Assembly (NCBI RefSeq): GCF_910592395.1
Contig: NC_088308.1
Span: forward strand, 28,041,501-28,101,500
Direction of reading: 5' to 3'
Source: Lineus longissimus
Taxonomy: Eukaryota; Nemertea; Pilidiophora; Heteronemertea; Lineidae
DNA length: 60,000 nucleotides
This document shows positions 24,813-38,069 of this stretch, piece after piece (position 1 is the first letter of the stretch; each line of letters begins with the position of its first letter). The position numbers were made by a program, and so were the translations under genes. The notes under the pieces were generated by a model. It was given only the letters and a program-made list of their open reading frames with translations. It searched no databases and was not told the origin of the DNA.

Positions 24813-26092
24813 GTAAGTACAAATGACTTGTTGATTTACTTTTTGACTACCTCCCTGTTTAGGCCTATAGCTTCCTACATCCTCTCTCTTTGAAAAGGTA
24901 ACTGAATCTGGAAGTGGCATCAATTTGGGGCGAAAGTGACTAACTGTCACTGCCGTGCCACCTGTATGATTTTTGTTGAACTGAAAAGCTATGATGGAAC
25001 TTGCTGTCAATGGGCATTCAGAATTTCACCAATATGATACAGAATGTGAATAAACTATAACACTTGGATGAACAAGTACCCTTGTGTGAATGAATAACTT
25101 GAATTGTTGACAGAACTGATGGTTTTTGAACCAGTTTTTTTGCTATTGGAACTAGATGTGTGCTCTCAACCGGCTCAGTTCATTGGAACCGGTGCAGATT
25201 TGATTGAATTAAGTGAGGATTTGAAATGGCTTCTTCCAGTGTAGGTAATTCAAGCCCTGAAGTATCAGGTTTCCTTATTCTAATTTGTCAAGATTGAAGT
25301 CTTACAGGATTTGTAGTGATGAAAGTGAAAATATGAATTGGCTTGAAAATGAGCCTTGCGCACTGAACACCATCATCCATGTGCTCAACAGAATGGACAA
25401 TTTCAAGTCTGGCCTAAAATTTGAGTTGTTACTGATTTTGGCAAGAAATTTGTCAGTTTGTGGTCAATATCTTGGCAGACAGGATGAGTCAGGTTTTATG
25501 AGGCAAAAACCCAGTAACTAATGGTGTAATGTTCGTGCTGGTGACCCCTTGTCTCCCGGTCCATGCTGTTGCCGAGATTAATCATGTATTTGATCTATTG
25601 TAAGTTGCATCTCTTCTCTGCACTTATTAGTACAGAAAGTTAGATGTGATCACTTGTCCTAATTGCTTGAGTAAAATGACACTACCAGACAAGTAATTTG
25701 AGCTGTCAGACCTAGATTATTTTCTCGATTTATTGAATTCTGACTTAAGTACTCTGTGGAAGTCACAGTGTCTTGTTGTACCCAGTCTATGGGTTTTGGT
25801 CTTGTAGGTGTGCTGAACAGCTTGTGTGCATCAGCAGAAATCTCAGTCTCTCCCTCCTCTAGTACCGGCACTGTTGGGATCTTACTGTGTCATGTACGTG
25901 TTTCAAATCACATATACTCGTTAGGGCATCCGTGAATTGTGCTTGACAAGACAGTTTTTGAGTGCCTCAGTGGTATGAAGGTTCATGTTTGCAATATCAG
26001 ATTTGTTCAAAAGTTTATACATTTCTACTTTTCGCTTTTGTAACGGATTATCCTGTACTTGCTATTTGACTAATCTCTCTCTCTCCTTTCAG
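24813..26092 (+). other. Intron 10-11 (1.3 kb)
   Basis: No gene or clear repeat was seen. It ends in a pyrimidine-rich tract, CTCTCTCTCTCCTTTCAG. Confidence 0.85.
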
Positions 26093-26176
26093 CAACGTGA
26101 GCGTGTTGCCTCAGTGGTTCATAGACAAGAAACAGTGGACTGTTTGAAGAAATTCAATGCCCGTAGAAAGCTCAAG
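26093..26176 (+). CDS. CaMKII: CaMKII exon 11: autoinhibitory helix
   Basis: This 84-nt phase-0 exon encodes [17 protein letters not shown], then [11 protein letters not shown]. It is the regulatory helix that blocks the active site and carries most of the calmodulin-binding segment. The Thr of RQET (codon 26132-26134) corresponds to the autophosphorylation site Thr286/287, which gives Ca2+-independent activity in known CaMKII. The donor is [19 protein letters not shown] is the invertebrate form of the start of this segment. Confidence 0.98.
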
Positions 26177-27502
26177 GTAAGCTTATCATTCATTTCAAAT
26201 CTTTTCAGTTGGGTTTTGTTGGCTTGTATTTCTGAGGTGATCAGGGTTGTCACTGTGAGATTAGCTGCTTTTTGTTGCCCAACTTCCATTTCATGTGAAT
26301 ACATCTAAATCGAGTGACAATTTTTGCACCATTTGGTGTCGTAGGTAGGTGTTCAGATGTCAATGAAGCCAGAGGAATGCTATTTCAGTCTCTTGCCTCA
26401 TGACTTGCTTGCTCTGAAATGAACGTGACATTTCGAACACCTGCTTCCTTCTGAACTTGGTTGCTCAAAACTTGTGAAATGTAAGCAAATCTGCCCCGAT
26501 ATCAGATTGAAAAGTATCGACATTTTAATTGTAATGGCGTTGATATTAACTCCCAATTACCGGTATGCTGACAGGAGGAAATGAGATACTTAAGACATCA
26601 TGGAATCGTTCTGAGCAGTTAGTGAGTCATATTGATTTTAATGACTGTATTTGATGCTCCAGTCCTCACCACTAATCAGCCCAGGTCATGATGCTCTCAG
26701 AAACACTCGGTAGCCACATCAACTCACATTGTGGTAGTTTTAACTCAGTATGCTCGAAATGTCTTCACGTGAATTGTGGGGAAAGGGGGGGGGTTATTTC
26801 AAGTTTTTCCAAAATGGTTTGAATGTAAAGCGAGGATTAACACCACTCTGGCAAGCTGGAATTCCATGAAACAAAGCCTCCTCCATGTTGGTAGACGATA
26901 CAGTGAACCATTATTTCTCAATACTGAGAAGAATAGAAACGTAACATAAAAACTAAAACCAATTAGTTGATGCAATCAAGAGATGTTTGTCTAATCTACT
27001 GCGGTATATTGATAATCGGAACTTCGTTTCCTTTCCTAGAACGACGCTTTGTGTATCTTGGTCTAATTAAGGGGTTCCGCGGCTCAGTGATCATGCTTCA
27101 ACCAATCAGCTCACGATGATGGCTGAATGATGAATGATTCAAGTTGCTGCTCATATCCCTCAGCGATAAGCCTGGTTGAAGTGAACCACTGGCTACAGAA
27201 AGCACAAAGTATAGAAATAATGCTTTACCAGTGATGACTCTAAAACTATCAGGTTTATATGATTTTCCTGTTCTTTGGTTGAAATCGATTTATTTTTCAA
27301 AATGAAATATTGATTGATTTGACTAGCGTGTTTGTTCAACGGATGGATGATTCACAGTGAGTTTCTTTGATGCTAGTCCTCAGATGACATTGGTATGCAC
27401 TTTGGACCATCCGATCCAATTTGAAGTATTTAATTGGTATCAAGTATCAATTGAGGAAATGAATAACCCATTTGCCTATAATTTGAATCTTGTATTTGTA
27501 TC

Positions 27503-27699
27503 TTTGGTCGGGATAGAGGGGTGAATTTGGTCATTGGGACCGCCCAATCCAGTGGAAGTGGTCTGGGTACCGGGGTGGTTGTGTTACCGGGGCCATGTAA
27601 TGGAAATTAGAGAGGAAACCATTCGGGACTGACGATTCTTGGTGGTCATAGCGGGGTGGTCGCATTACCGGGGTGGTTCCAACCAGGGTTCCACTGTAT
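27503..27699 (+). repeat. Dispersed repeat family, copy D
   Basis: It matches the right part of copy C almost base for base: GAGGGGTGAATTTGGTCATT, then CTGGGTACCGGGGTGGTTGT, then GGCCATGTAATGGAA, ending AGGGTTCCACTGTATA. The minus-strand ORF inside (27531-27746) is part of the repeat and resembles the ORF at 17879-18172 only because the DNA is shared. Confidence 0.85.
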
Positions 27700-29058
27700 A
27701 CGTATTCCAGATATGATCTAAGTCTGCTTGTTTGACTTGTGTTCATAACAGTGTGCTATTGTGACATGAAGGTCATTTCAAATCCCTTCGGCCCTTGGTT
27801 TATCCTCATAAACAATGTAAAGGAAGAGTTTGTTTGATCCAATGAAGGCTTCTTTAGAGCAGGCTTTAGGGTTGTCAGCTTGAATAGAGTGCGGTGAACC
27901 TTCCAGCACTGAGTGATGCATCTGCCACCAGGGATTGATACAATTTCATGGAAAAGCAGTTGGGGATTGACTCCGGAATTGTTAATCATGATCGTGAGAT
28001 TCTGTATAAAACACATGCTGAAGCGATTTCCATATATGAATTACATTACGGTTACATAGCTTCAAGGCTCCAAGTGAATAGGCAAGAAAGAGGTCTTGTG
28101 TTGGACCGATTGGCTCGTACTCTTTTTTCTCATCTTCTTTCTTTTTAACAAATGGCCTCTGGGTGTATCATTGCTAATTCCATCCTGTGGAGCTCAGGCA
28201 CTTTGGGTGGGGAATATGACTATGTACAGTTACTGGAGCCAGAAAACCATGTGTCAGGCCTCCCTGTCTTTAAACTCTTCCCTTGAAGGTTGACGAGAAA
28301 ATAGCATGTTGCGAGATTACAGGGCTGAGAGCTGGTGTAGGATTTCCATCCCTGGAGTCCATCCTTCTGTGTGCTAGAATTAGCCACCCTGTGGATTGCC
28401 ATTTGTTTCACTCTCCCCTGAGTGGAGGCAACTGTTTCTGGTGAAACAGGTGAACAAATGACCTTTTGCAGTGATCACTCTCACTGGGAATTGGTTTGTA
28501 AAAAAAATTTAAAAATCAATCTGAAATTTCAGTCAATAACATAACTGTGTAATCTACCTTGGTCTGGTGTTTACTTTCACTGTTTAGGTAAAGGTTCCCC
28601 ATTGAAAGTCATCAGCGTACATGTGAGGCTCGCGAGGAGAACATTTTGATGGGCTGTGATGGTTATTTAGTAATGGGTTGGATACAGAGAATCTGATGTG
28701 TTGGTTGTCTTGCCTAAGGAAACAATACTGGTACTGTAGACCAGGTATGACCACGACCATTTTTTGGCCGAATCTTTTGCAATTTGGGAAACAAACAATA
28801 AATTTGCAGTAATTGCAAAGTTGTGGTGTTTCTGAGAATGAACTCTTTGAGAGGGTAGTAATGGGATGGCTCTTCAGAGTATTTTTTTATGACTATCAGT
28901 ATATTCATAGAAAACCTGCCTCTTTTTCCTTTACGACACGCTACCCTAGTGAAAGCAATTGATTCTGTCAAGAAGAAGATGAAACATGTTCATAGCAAAC
29001 ATTCGTAACTGTTGCTCATCATTAATTTATGGCCCTTTCTGACTGTTTTCACTGACAG

Positions 29059-29169
29059 AACGATTGTCTCCCGTCATTTCTCCAGTAGGCGCTGTAGATT
29101 CCCATCAGTCACATGTGTATAGCGCTACGATCAATACTCGCCCAGTGAGCCCTTCGCCAGCCTCGAGCT
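29059..29169 (+). other. Orphan exon-like segment, Ser/Pro-rich (111 nt)
   Basis: It has a strong acceptor (TTTTCACTGACAG) and a strong donor (GTAAGTGC). Only one frame is open, in phase 1 at both ends, reading RLSPVISPVGAVDSHQ, then SHVYSATINTRPVSPSPASS. It has eight CpGs in 111 nt within CpG-poor intron. It looks like a real coding exon rich in Ser-Pro. It cannot be inserted between exons 11 and 12 without frameshift, because that intron is phase 0. It could belong to a transcript that starts inside this intron and joins the phase-1 linker exons, or to an unrelated nested gene. I do not recognise the peptide. Confidence 0.4.
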
Positions 29170-32100
29170 GTAAGTGCGGTATATGGCGTTGATTCATACA
29201 GCAAGAGGAATATGCAGCCACCATGGAGTTATCCGCATTCTACTGTCACTTCTTCATCATCCAGTGTTATGATGTGATGGGCTCAGTTCTCCTAGACTAG
29301 ATGCACACCCATGTCATGTCTCAGACATCCACACCATGGTGACGACATGACTGATCACTGATATCAACGCAAACTCTCTACATTCATGGTGACTTGTATT
29401 GTGGTGGATTTGAAGGAAAGTTCTATTGGAAGTCCGCTTGGATTACTAGCTAGCCTGCCCATGGGTTGTGTGGAATTATTTGGTTTCTCCATTGTGGTGG
29501 TGACATGACAAACCCTCACGATGGACAAAATCAAGGCGCACGTGGTAGGTAGTCAAAAGTCAGCTTACCCTGCAAAAGTGGCAAAGATAATCAATCTCAT
29601 TTCTTTCAGGATTAAAGTTCGTATCCTCTTGTACCATCTCATCAGAGTTTAGAATTCTTGGCCTCCCTGTAAAACTCTCAAAAAGTTTTCAAGAAATTTA
29701 CCAGTTGATTCTCTGATGCCATCCTCCCTTTGAAGACTGTGACAGTCAATGAGCCATTCTCGTTAAGATCGGAGCCAGTTCAGCATCTCTGCTTTTGTAG
29801 GCATCCATTAATACAATCCTGAGACCTTCATGGGCTGGCCTCACAACTTGAATTAAGATGTATTGTGATTTGTTTGTGTTTTATTGAAACCGTGATTGGA
29901 ATTGTTCTGGGGCCTGGTTGGAGGGCGTATTCGTGGTTGAGAGCTTCAGTTGAGATTCAGATGTTCCGTTGCGTATGATTGCTTCAAATGTAGTGTCATG
30001 CACTACTTTCACGAAAACCACAGTTAGATTGCAGTCCTTCTGTGCAGTTACTAGCTCTTTGCTCTTCACGTGTTAATGCCATATTTCCCTAACGTGTGAT
30101 CCATAAAGTTGAAACCTGACAAAACTATCGGCACCTTCCATTGCAGCCATGAAAAAACAGGAACTGAATTTGAAGTTATTTTGATGAGGCATGTCAAGAG
30201 ATTCTTTCCCATTGCTTGGTAACAGATCTGTGTCGATTGAAAACATTCCCCAGATCCTTACAAAACATTGTAAGTGCCCTACAAAGTAAATAGTGGTGTA
30301 TCACTTATGCTTTGTTTTCAACGGTATCAGCCCGAGGCTTTTCGAGCAGTGCATTGTTTAAAAAGCAATCTGACACATTTCGTATTTTTGATATCATAAT
30401 CACATTGATGTGTTGAGTATTGATTTGTGCTTTACTTCAAGGTGACAATGATGTCATGAATGGGTTGCACAAAATATCCTGAGCAAGAATAACAGCTAAT
30501 TGATTTAGGATAATGTTTGTGTCATGTTTTAGAAGTTTGTATTCCCAAAGGGAAAGTTTTTTCTCTCAGCATAGAATCCACTCTTTCAATTTTCTTCTCT
30601 TACTTGACAAAGATCAAATATCCAACGTGTTTCTTGTTGAAGACATGACTCGTAAAATGCCATGAAGTTAAATCAGGATGAAGAATTTTCTCCTTTACCA
30701 ATCTTTCTAAATGAATCCTAATATTGTCCAGTCTTGTCAGTCCATACTAAAGTCCTGCCAATTTTACCAAACCATGCCCAAACAAGATGTGACTATGTCA
30801 ATTAGGATAATATGGTTACATTCTCCTATCTCTATATACCATGGATCTGATCATTATAACTTTGTTGTCATTCTGTGAGAGACAGCCATTGGGTTAATGT
30901 TGGCCATGTTATTGCATAATGGTTGATGATACATACAATCACTGGCTCACTTAGCTTATCCCAGCCTAACTAATCTGCCACCAGTACTTTGTGTCTGCCA
31001 TTAGCCGTCTGTGATAGTGTGATGGATGATCTTCTGATTCAGATGTAGGTGGATACCAGTGGCAGCGAGAGTCGGATCACGCAAATTCTCTATAGTTGAC
31101 TGATGCGTGCAAGTCTGATGAGTTCACTTGATTGGTGGTTTCGATTGATAATCAAAAACTGGAGTCAGACAACCCTAATTGAGTCAGTTATACGTGAATC
31201 ATACCAGCAAGTTCGAACATCAGTGGGTAGGTTGAATTTGACTTGCTCTATGGTAAAGCAGTCAGCAAAATAACACTGGTAGCCCCTCATTAGTTCACTT
31301 TGTTTGTCATGCTAATGTGATGGATTTCAGAGGACGAAGTGTGGCAAAACTTGGTGTAAAAGTTGTAAGGGGAATCTGACTAGTTATTTGGCTTGTAGTC
31401 ATGTAGAATATGAGCCTTCTTTGACAGAGCGGAGGCTGGTCAGCTCATTGAAACAGATCATCACAGGCTAATTTGTCATAATACTGTTACAATTAGTAGC
31501 CAATTACCCTGTCTGTTTGTCACCTCCTTCATCCGTAGACAACTGCAGAATCAGACATATTTGCCAATGTTGGAGAATGTCTGATTTCCACCGGCAGGCA
31601 ATTCTTCTCTGAAGAATTTGTTAACGTCAGCCAGCCTCTCTGCTCCTCCCAGTAATCAGCCAGCTTCCATGTGTGGATGTTAACCTCTGATAAGGTCAAA
31701 TCATGGAATATTGCTTGTATGACATAATCCATTGGCATTGCTCTGTATGATAAGCCAGCCTCTCTGTTCTCTGTCCGAATGGCTGGACAACCATCGCTAT
31801 TCATCTAATGTTATCTAAAGTCCAGGGCATCTCATGATTCAACCCTCCATTGTCATGCTTGTTCCCAAGAAATGGCCACTAATCTGTGGTGGAGTGCTCT
31901 CATCTCTCCTTTGAGTTGTCCTCCATTGGATCAATCAGGAGGCTTTCATTTATTCCAATGTCCACCAACTGGCATAAACTACCATCTAGCCCCATATGAC
32001 CATTCTGGCTTCTATGATCTATGCACAACCTGATGTTGGTGGCATCACCTGGTATAAAGTGTCTTGTTTGGTTTCTCTGGTGAAGAATGTGACCTATGAG

Positions 32101-34820
32101 TTTACCGTCAGCCTCATTGGTATGGGCAACTGGATCTAGCACTGTCAACACCAGCGTCTCACCAGAGGAAATTTGCTGGCGTTTTCTCATTTCACGTATG
32201 TTTATTGTGGATAGATTTTCATTTCTTTGAGGTTAGAGGTAGCTATGGTGCAGAGAAATGGAAAACTGGCCTACAGGAGCTCAGAGGGAGAAGTTGTGTG
32301 AATAGGTACCTAGCCTCCCGAGACTGATAATGCCCTCATGATGCCATCCTTTTGGCATGGAACACTTCAGGCAGAGACTGGCCAACTGTAAGGAGCCATG
32401 ATGGTGCAGTGTGGCTAGGGTCTCTGACTACAAATCAGATCAGAAATGTTGATGGAGCAACTCACCTGAGTGATAATGAAAGGTTTCAGGATAGACTTGG
32501 AAAGGAAGCTGAAGTTTTTTGAAATGTCATACACTATAAAGTGACATACAAGAAATTACATCAACATTCTTAAAAGAGCTCTGCAGTAGTAGCTAGATAG
32601 CAGTTCCCTTTGCAATAACATATTTCATGAAGCATGCGGCAGTTGCGACATGTTACCATGGTCCCCTATTACTGGTGGCAAGAGGTGCCCTTTACCATTT
32701 TGGACAGCAATGAATTTGTAAAAGATTTGGGTTGACAAGTTTGCTCCATAGAAATGTGAAGAGAAATGGTTCGACCTTTGCCTCTTTCCTGCATATTCGC
32801 AATTTACCTGAGGCTCAGCCATTTCATAAACTAGATGATGGCACATATAGGTGTGCAAACCATTGATGGCGGTAATTATATTTGATGAATATAGTGGAAT
32901 TCATTGCAGTCCATTGTGTGTAAGTAAAGCATGCAACTTTATAATGGTGTTGGCGTGCCCAGAAGCAGGTTATTTCAGTTGGCTCCAATCCTGTCTTCAT
33001 GCCAAATGTAGGTTTCTCATTCTTCCAACTGAAATAGGGGAAAGCATTGATGGCCACTGCAGCCTAGGTTACAAAACCTGATTCATGTGGCATCACAACA
33101 TGCAGTAATCATAGATTTTCTGAAACAAATCCACATGAACCCTTTTGTCGTTTATTTCCTTGCAACAATTTGTTCCAATGTTTGCATCTCGTTGGCATTC
33201 ACATTTATTGTGGGAGATGTAGAATGAAAGGGGAGACATTTAATAATTCATCCCGGCCATTAATGCAGAACATTCTGCCAACGTTGGTCAATCTGTCGAG
33301 AGGAATGAATTCGTGAGATAAAACTGGCCGCTAGCTTAGCATTGGAATGATCAGGATTTATTGCAGGCAATGTCAAGTGCATTGAGAGTCTTGTTTTCTG
33401 GGATAGACATTGTAGTAAAGATTGGTTTGGTACCAATGATGGGTGAAAGCCTGGTTAGGTCTCGAGACCACTGATGAAGCAAATCCATCAGCTCTGTACT
33501 CAGCTCCCATCAACTACTCCATGTCAGAAGCAGATGGTCTCCAAAGCTTTCAGTCCGATCATGGTTTATTTCAATTTGAGAGATGCTATCTTAATTGACT
33601 ATCGATTTTTGGTGATCTAATTATCAGTGGAGGAGGATGGTTTTCCTGTCCTCTAACATTCATCTCTTTCATAATGGAGTCTCGAAATTATGTTGGAAGT
33701 CCCCTGGTTCCAGTGCTCTCCTAGTTTGCCACTGTTTTTTCTATACAATTTGTTGTGTGATGCCTCGTGTACTTTACAGATGCCTTTTGAGTCTCACTTT
33801 CCTTGACTGATAAAGCCATGGCTCATAACACTCCCCTGTTTATGCCTGTACCTTTTTGCTGTGGAAAGGGTAAGCTGATTAGATGAAGAAATGATAGGTC
33901 GATTTAACCTGCAATGCATGCAAATAGTGTCAGGTTGACAAAACTCACCCAAGCTCTTTGTTGCAAGTGATTGATATTAAACGAACCAATAATTACAAAT
34001 AAACAAAAAGCTTCTCAAAGTTCAAAGGTTACCTGTGTTATGCATGTCTGATTGAACTTGATATTGATCAAAGTGAGACTGTATTGTTTGAAGGTGTTGC
34101 GCATTCTGGTATCAAACAATTGAAATGCTCCTTGACGTTCAAGGTCATGTATGAGAACAAGGGACTTCAGATGTTTGGTGCGTGGTACTCTCTGCTTTCT
34201 CCATGGATGCTGCATGTGTGTGCTTTGGATCAAAAAGAAATGATGACTTGTGAAAACAGAAACAGTTCATTCTCTGTCAGCATCAGCAGTGCTAGTCTTT
34301 TCCAGACCAGCAGTTTTGAGGAAATCCACACTCAAATAATCTAAGTATTGATTGCATTTATTGCCCATGAAACTGCTGATATCAGTCTGAACAGGGATTC
34401 ATTGAGCACGTGCCAGTTAGATGGTAGGATATTGATGGGTTGGTTCCTCCTTATGCCTCTGCCGATCATAATAAGTCATTTAGAAGTATTGCTTGGTAAA
34501 TATTGATTCTGTAAGATCCAGTCTGGTGGTGCTTGTGTGCCGGGTACATATCTTATTCTCCATGCTGAATGTTTAATCAGGGCTCTGAGGGTGCAGCGTT
34601 TGGAGTATGATGGAGTGGGTTCTGGGAATCAGAAGACAGTCTGGCTTTGGTAAAAAATGGTCTGGACGACAAGTTAGAGTGAGATTTATCGATGAAAAAC
34701 AAGCCATATACTAACTCACAACACTTGTTAGGTACATGCTCATCTTGACAGCTAGACCATGACCTTAGCTTGGTCCTTATGTATAGATAAGAATCTAGGC
34801 GATATCTTATTCAACTCTGA

Positions 34821-34940
34821 AGGATGAAAAAATTTCAAAGTCCAAATATTTTTTTCACTTATTTTTTTCTGCTCAAAATGAAGAAACAACATCAGCCCAA
34901 AAACCTTTGGCTTTGAAAAATGTTTCAGAATTTTGAACTT
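34821..34940 (+). repeat. Dispersed repeat family, copy E (AT-rich half)
   Basis: It matches the start of copy A: GATGAAAAAATTTCAAAGTC, then TTTTTTTCTGCTCAAAATGA, then GTTTCAGAATTTTGAACTT. The CCACTGTA end is missing. Confidence 0.75.
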
Positions 34941-35537
34941 ACCAGTGACACTATCACTATGCTGGTTTGCTTGTGAATTACTGGTTAAACAATACCTCAT
35001 TGAGTGAGTTATTGTAACTTGAGATTTGGTGTGATTCTGTATTAATTTACATGTTTCCTGTACTTACCAGAGTATAACACTGTTCATGCGGTGTTTCTCT
35101 GCCGTTCTGCTCAATCCTCACTCAAAATTAGGTCACTGGGTCAAATGTTCCAAAGTCACCCTCATACTACTGATCTGACTGTATGACAAGTTTGTGTCTT
35201 GCCCAAGACATATCATAGGTCATGTAAATCTTAATATGATGTAGTTATTTTGAAAGCAGCTCATTTGCCTGAATGGGTGCTGCGGTGATTAGAAGCCAGT
35301 GGAGCTTGCTGATGTGGAATAGGCTGGAGTCGGTGCAGCATTGCCTCCATGTGTCTTCCACTCTTCCACTATCTGGTATGTTTTTTTTCAGAATCTACTT
35401 TATGAAAGGTCTCTTCTCGATCAAACTGCGCTGTCAATACCCGACACATGGGTGTAACACTTGTTCCATCCTTAGAGAACTGACCTTGAACATCTCGCTG
35501 TTTCATAGTTTCATTGCTTTCCCTTTGTTACTTTCAG

Positions 35538-35580
35538 GGGGCCATTCTCACGACAATGTTGGCCACTCGCAACTTTTCAA
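35538..35580 (+). CDS. CaMKII: CaMKII exon 12: end of calmodulin-binding segment
   Basis: This 43-nt exon with acceptor GTTACTTTCAG and donor GTAAGTAT encodes GAILTTMLATRNFS plus one base. It completes the calmodulin-binding element. The paired Thr codons (35550-35555) correspond to Thr305/306, the inhibitory autophosphorylation sites in known CaMKII. Phase-1 exit opens the variable linker, where every cassette also begins in phase 1. Confidence 0.97.
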
Positions 35581-38051
35581 GTAAGTATGGAACCAAGGCG
35601 TAATCTAGATAAAGGTCTGATGTGGGTCTATTCCAGAAGAGAGAGACAATGGAAATATTAGGACAGATCTGTGTAGACCAATTATAAAGTTTTGTTCATC
35701 ACTGACTGTTTATTTCCTCTTGGGATGGAAAACAACATGAGTTACGAGAAGAATATCGGTTTTCCTCAAGAAGACCTTCCTCATTACCAGTTTAGAATTC
35801 AGCAAGTTTTGTCATGAGAAAGAACCGTTTGTCTCTGCATCTTCTTGAATAGAACCACACCCATCTTACCAATGGTATTCCCCTGGATTTAATGGTGTAT
35901 TTCCCAATGGTGATGGTGTCTTTCTCCCCAGTTTTGGTTCATTCAGTGAGTTTTCTCAGTGTATTTCTTTCAGGTAGTGGTTTCTTCCCTGCTCTCTTCT
36001 CTTGGTCACTGTATCATTTCTTTGCACCTCACTGCACTTTAAAACCATTAAGGACTGAATCAAATTTTTGAATAAGTGATCTTTGCCTGGTAAATATGTG
36101 CTCTTCATTGCTGTATCATGAAAAATAACTTCAATTACACATAGCAGCAATCCAGTATGATGGGTTACACAGTTGTGTGCTTTTCATATATAGGAGTTGA
36201 ATAAATATGATCATAGAGGAGTCCCTTGTGGTACTCCCAGTCTACAGTCTAGTATTGAAACGTTCTTCATAAATTGCCTAGAAGAATAACACCACTAAAT
36301 GAACTTCTTTGTCTCCCAATATGCTAGTTGTTTTAAATCACAGTTTAATAGGGAAGTGTTTTGTATTCAGTCCTTAAGGGTATAAGTTTCAAACTTGATG
36401 TTTTGACTCCAGTAGCGTTCTCTGATTTCCACTCCTCTGGTAACCTTCTAAACCATCATGTAAGCTCTAAATCCTCTTGTTCAAATGTACGCCTACAGTA
36501 ACCAAGGGTTTATTTGCTGTCTAGAATAGTATTAAATATCAGTTCTATACCTGGCTAAACGGTCCATCCAGTTTCAACAGAAGGTGTTTGGTGGTTGTGA
36601 TTAAGTAATGGCCACAGTGTCATTAACACTGCTGGTTGCGGCACATACAATTTGCACCATTCATTAGCTGTAACTGTCTCAGCATGGAGCTGCAGGTATT
36701 GTTGTGTCAACTGTATCAGTAAAGACATGAACAGACACAGAGCAAACCTTGCCAATAGTTATCCTCTGAATTCACACTATTGGACATTTCTGTTGGAATT
36801 GGTGATCCTTATATTTCCTTTTACAGAAAAACAGACCAAGCCATTTCAGTTCCTAAAATACTTTCTGTGACCTTTAGAAACATCCGGATTTCTTGCCAGA
36901 ACTTGTTGCATTTTGGTTTGGCATTGCCAGCTAATGTAGAATACTTAATCTTCTTTTCTAGTTAGTTTGCGTGTGATATACTCCTTTGGGAAAAGGTCAA
37001 CATTATGAATTAATTTCAGCTGGGACACATTTCATAACAAATGTTTGAAATCTCACAAACTCCTTACCAAAAGTCTATAATCATACTAATGAGCATCTCA
37101 CAAAATTCTTACTTAATTTGTGCATCGAGGTGCTGGAGCTTTACTGTCATTAATAATGCAGTTATAATTGATTGCCTCATCACACAAACTACCAATAATG
37201 ATCAATCAACTGCTAATGGTTTCACAAACCTCATTTGTCCAGTCTTGATACTCTATCCAAGGAATCTACTAGTGTATCAACCCTTACATGTCCACATGCG
37301 ATACTGTAACAATAATGCATCCTAATGACTGTATTGAGTGGTCTCTCCAATCGCATAGCTGATTGACTGACCACTCCAGCCGCTGACGAATACAATTCTA
37401 TAGTTTGAAGTATGAACTGATGCTAAATGATGTGATGCTGTCTTTTATCTGTCATGTACTTCAGTGTTGTCCCATTCATGGTAAAACCCCATCGTGGTAT
37501 ATACGTCAAAAGCTGGAAAGTTATGTCAAATGTTAGAGTCTGATGGCAAATGGAAATGTCACTAGATAGTTTCATGTTTTGATATCGTCAACATTTGTCA
37601 ATATATTGTATAATTGCCTGTCAGGAAACTTGAAGTAAAAGTCTACATCCATACAATTTCTCTTTGTTTTGAATGCCAAACCTAATATAAAAAGTACATT
37701 GAAAGTTTGTGTCATTTATTCACATTAAAGAACAGGATACAGGACTTCAAGGCTTGGTTCAAGTGATGAGCATTGAGAATAGCAATACTGGCCCTGTGTA
37801 GTACTGTTATGTCCTAAACTAAAGTTGATATCGAGTTGAATATTAAAATCGAGAGGAGACATCAGCACAACTGAGCTGAGTTTTAGTATAGACGTGGTTG
37901 TAACAGGAATCGACCATGCTTTCTCGCCTGATTCTTAACCGAGGGGCAGAAGTTGACCAGAGGTGGAGAGAACGTTACTGTGTCCTTGTTGTTCTGGGAG
38001 CATGGTGTATATTGTATTGACCTTGGTGTACTTGTTCTTTGTTTCATTCAG
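35581..38051 (+). other. Intron after exon 12 (2.5 kb)
   Basis: No gene or repeat was recognised. It ends in the long pyrimidine-rich acceptor TTGTTCTTTGTTTCATTCAG, just before an 18-nt candidate microexon. Confidence 0.75.
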
Positions 38052-38069
38052 TAAGCAAAGGTGATAAAA
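38052..38069 (+). CDS. CaMKII: Candidate 18-nt CaMKII linker microexon
   Basis: A very good acceptor (CTTTGTTTCATTCAG) and a consensus donor (GTAAGTGG) enclose 18 nt that read in phase 1-1 as (I)SKGDK, six codons. A symmetric, Lys-containing insert at the start of the linker would lengthen it without changing frame, as alternative linker exons do in other CaMKII genes. The site is too short for codon evidence, so support is splice sites, phase and position only. A chance site pair is the alternative. Confidence 0.42.

Larger units (their letters stand above)
26177..35537 (+). other. 9.4-kb intron between exons 11 and 12
   Basis: This phase-0 intron interrupts the calmodulin-binding segment. 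It holds dispersed-repeat copies at 27503-27699 and 34821-34940, a poly-G run near 26785, and an orphan exon-like segment at 29059-29169 described separately. No recognisable nested gene. It ends GTTACTTTCAG. Confidence 0.75.

Noticed and set aside
31900-32190. Minus-strand ORF with an RLCIDHR string as a reverse-transcriptase fragment
   Set aside because: Only six or seven residues resemble an RT motif, and nothing else in order follows or precedes.
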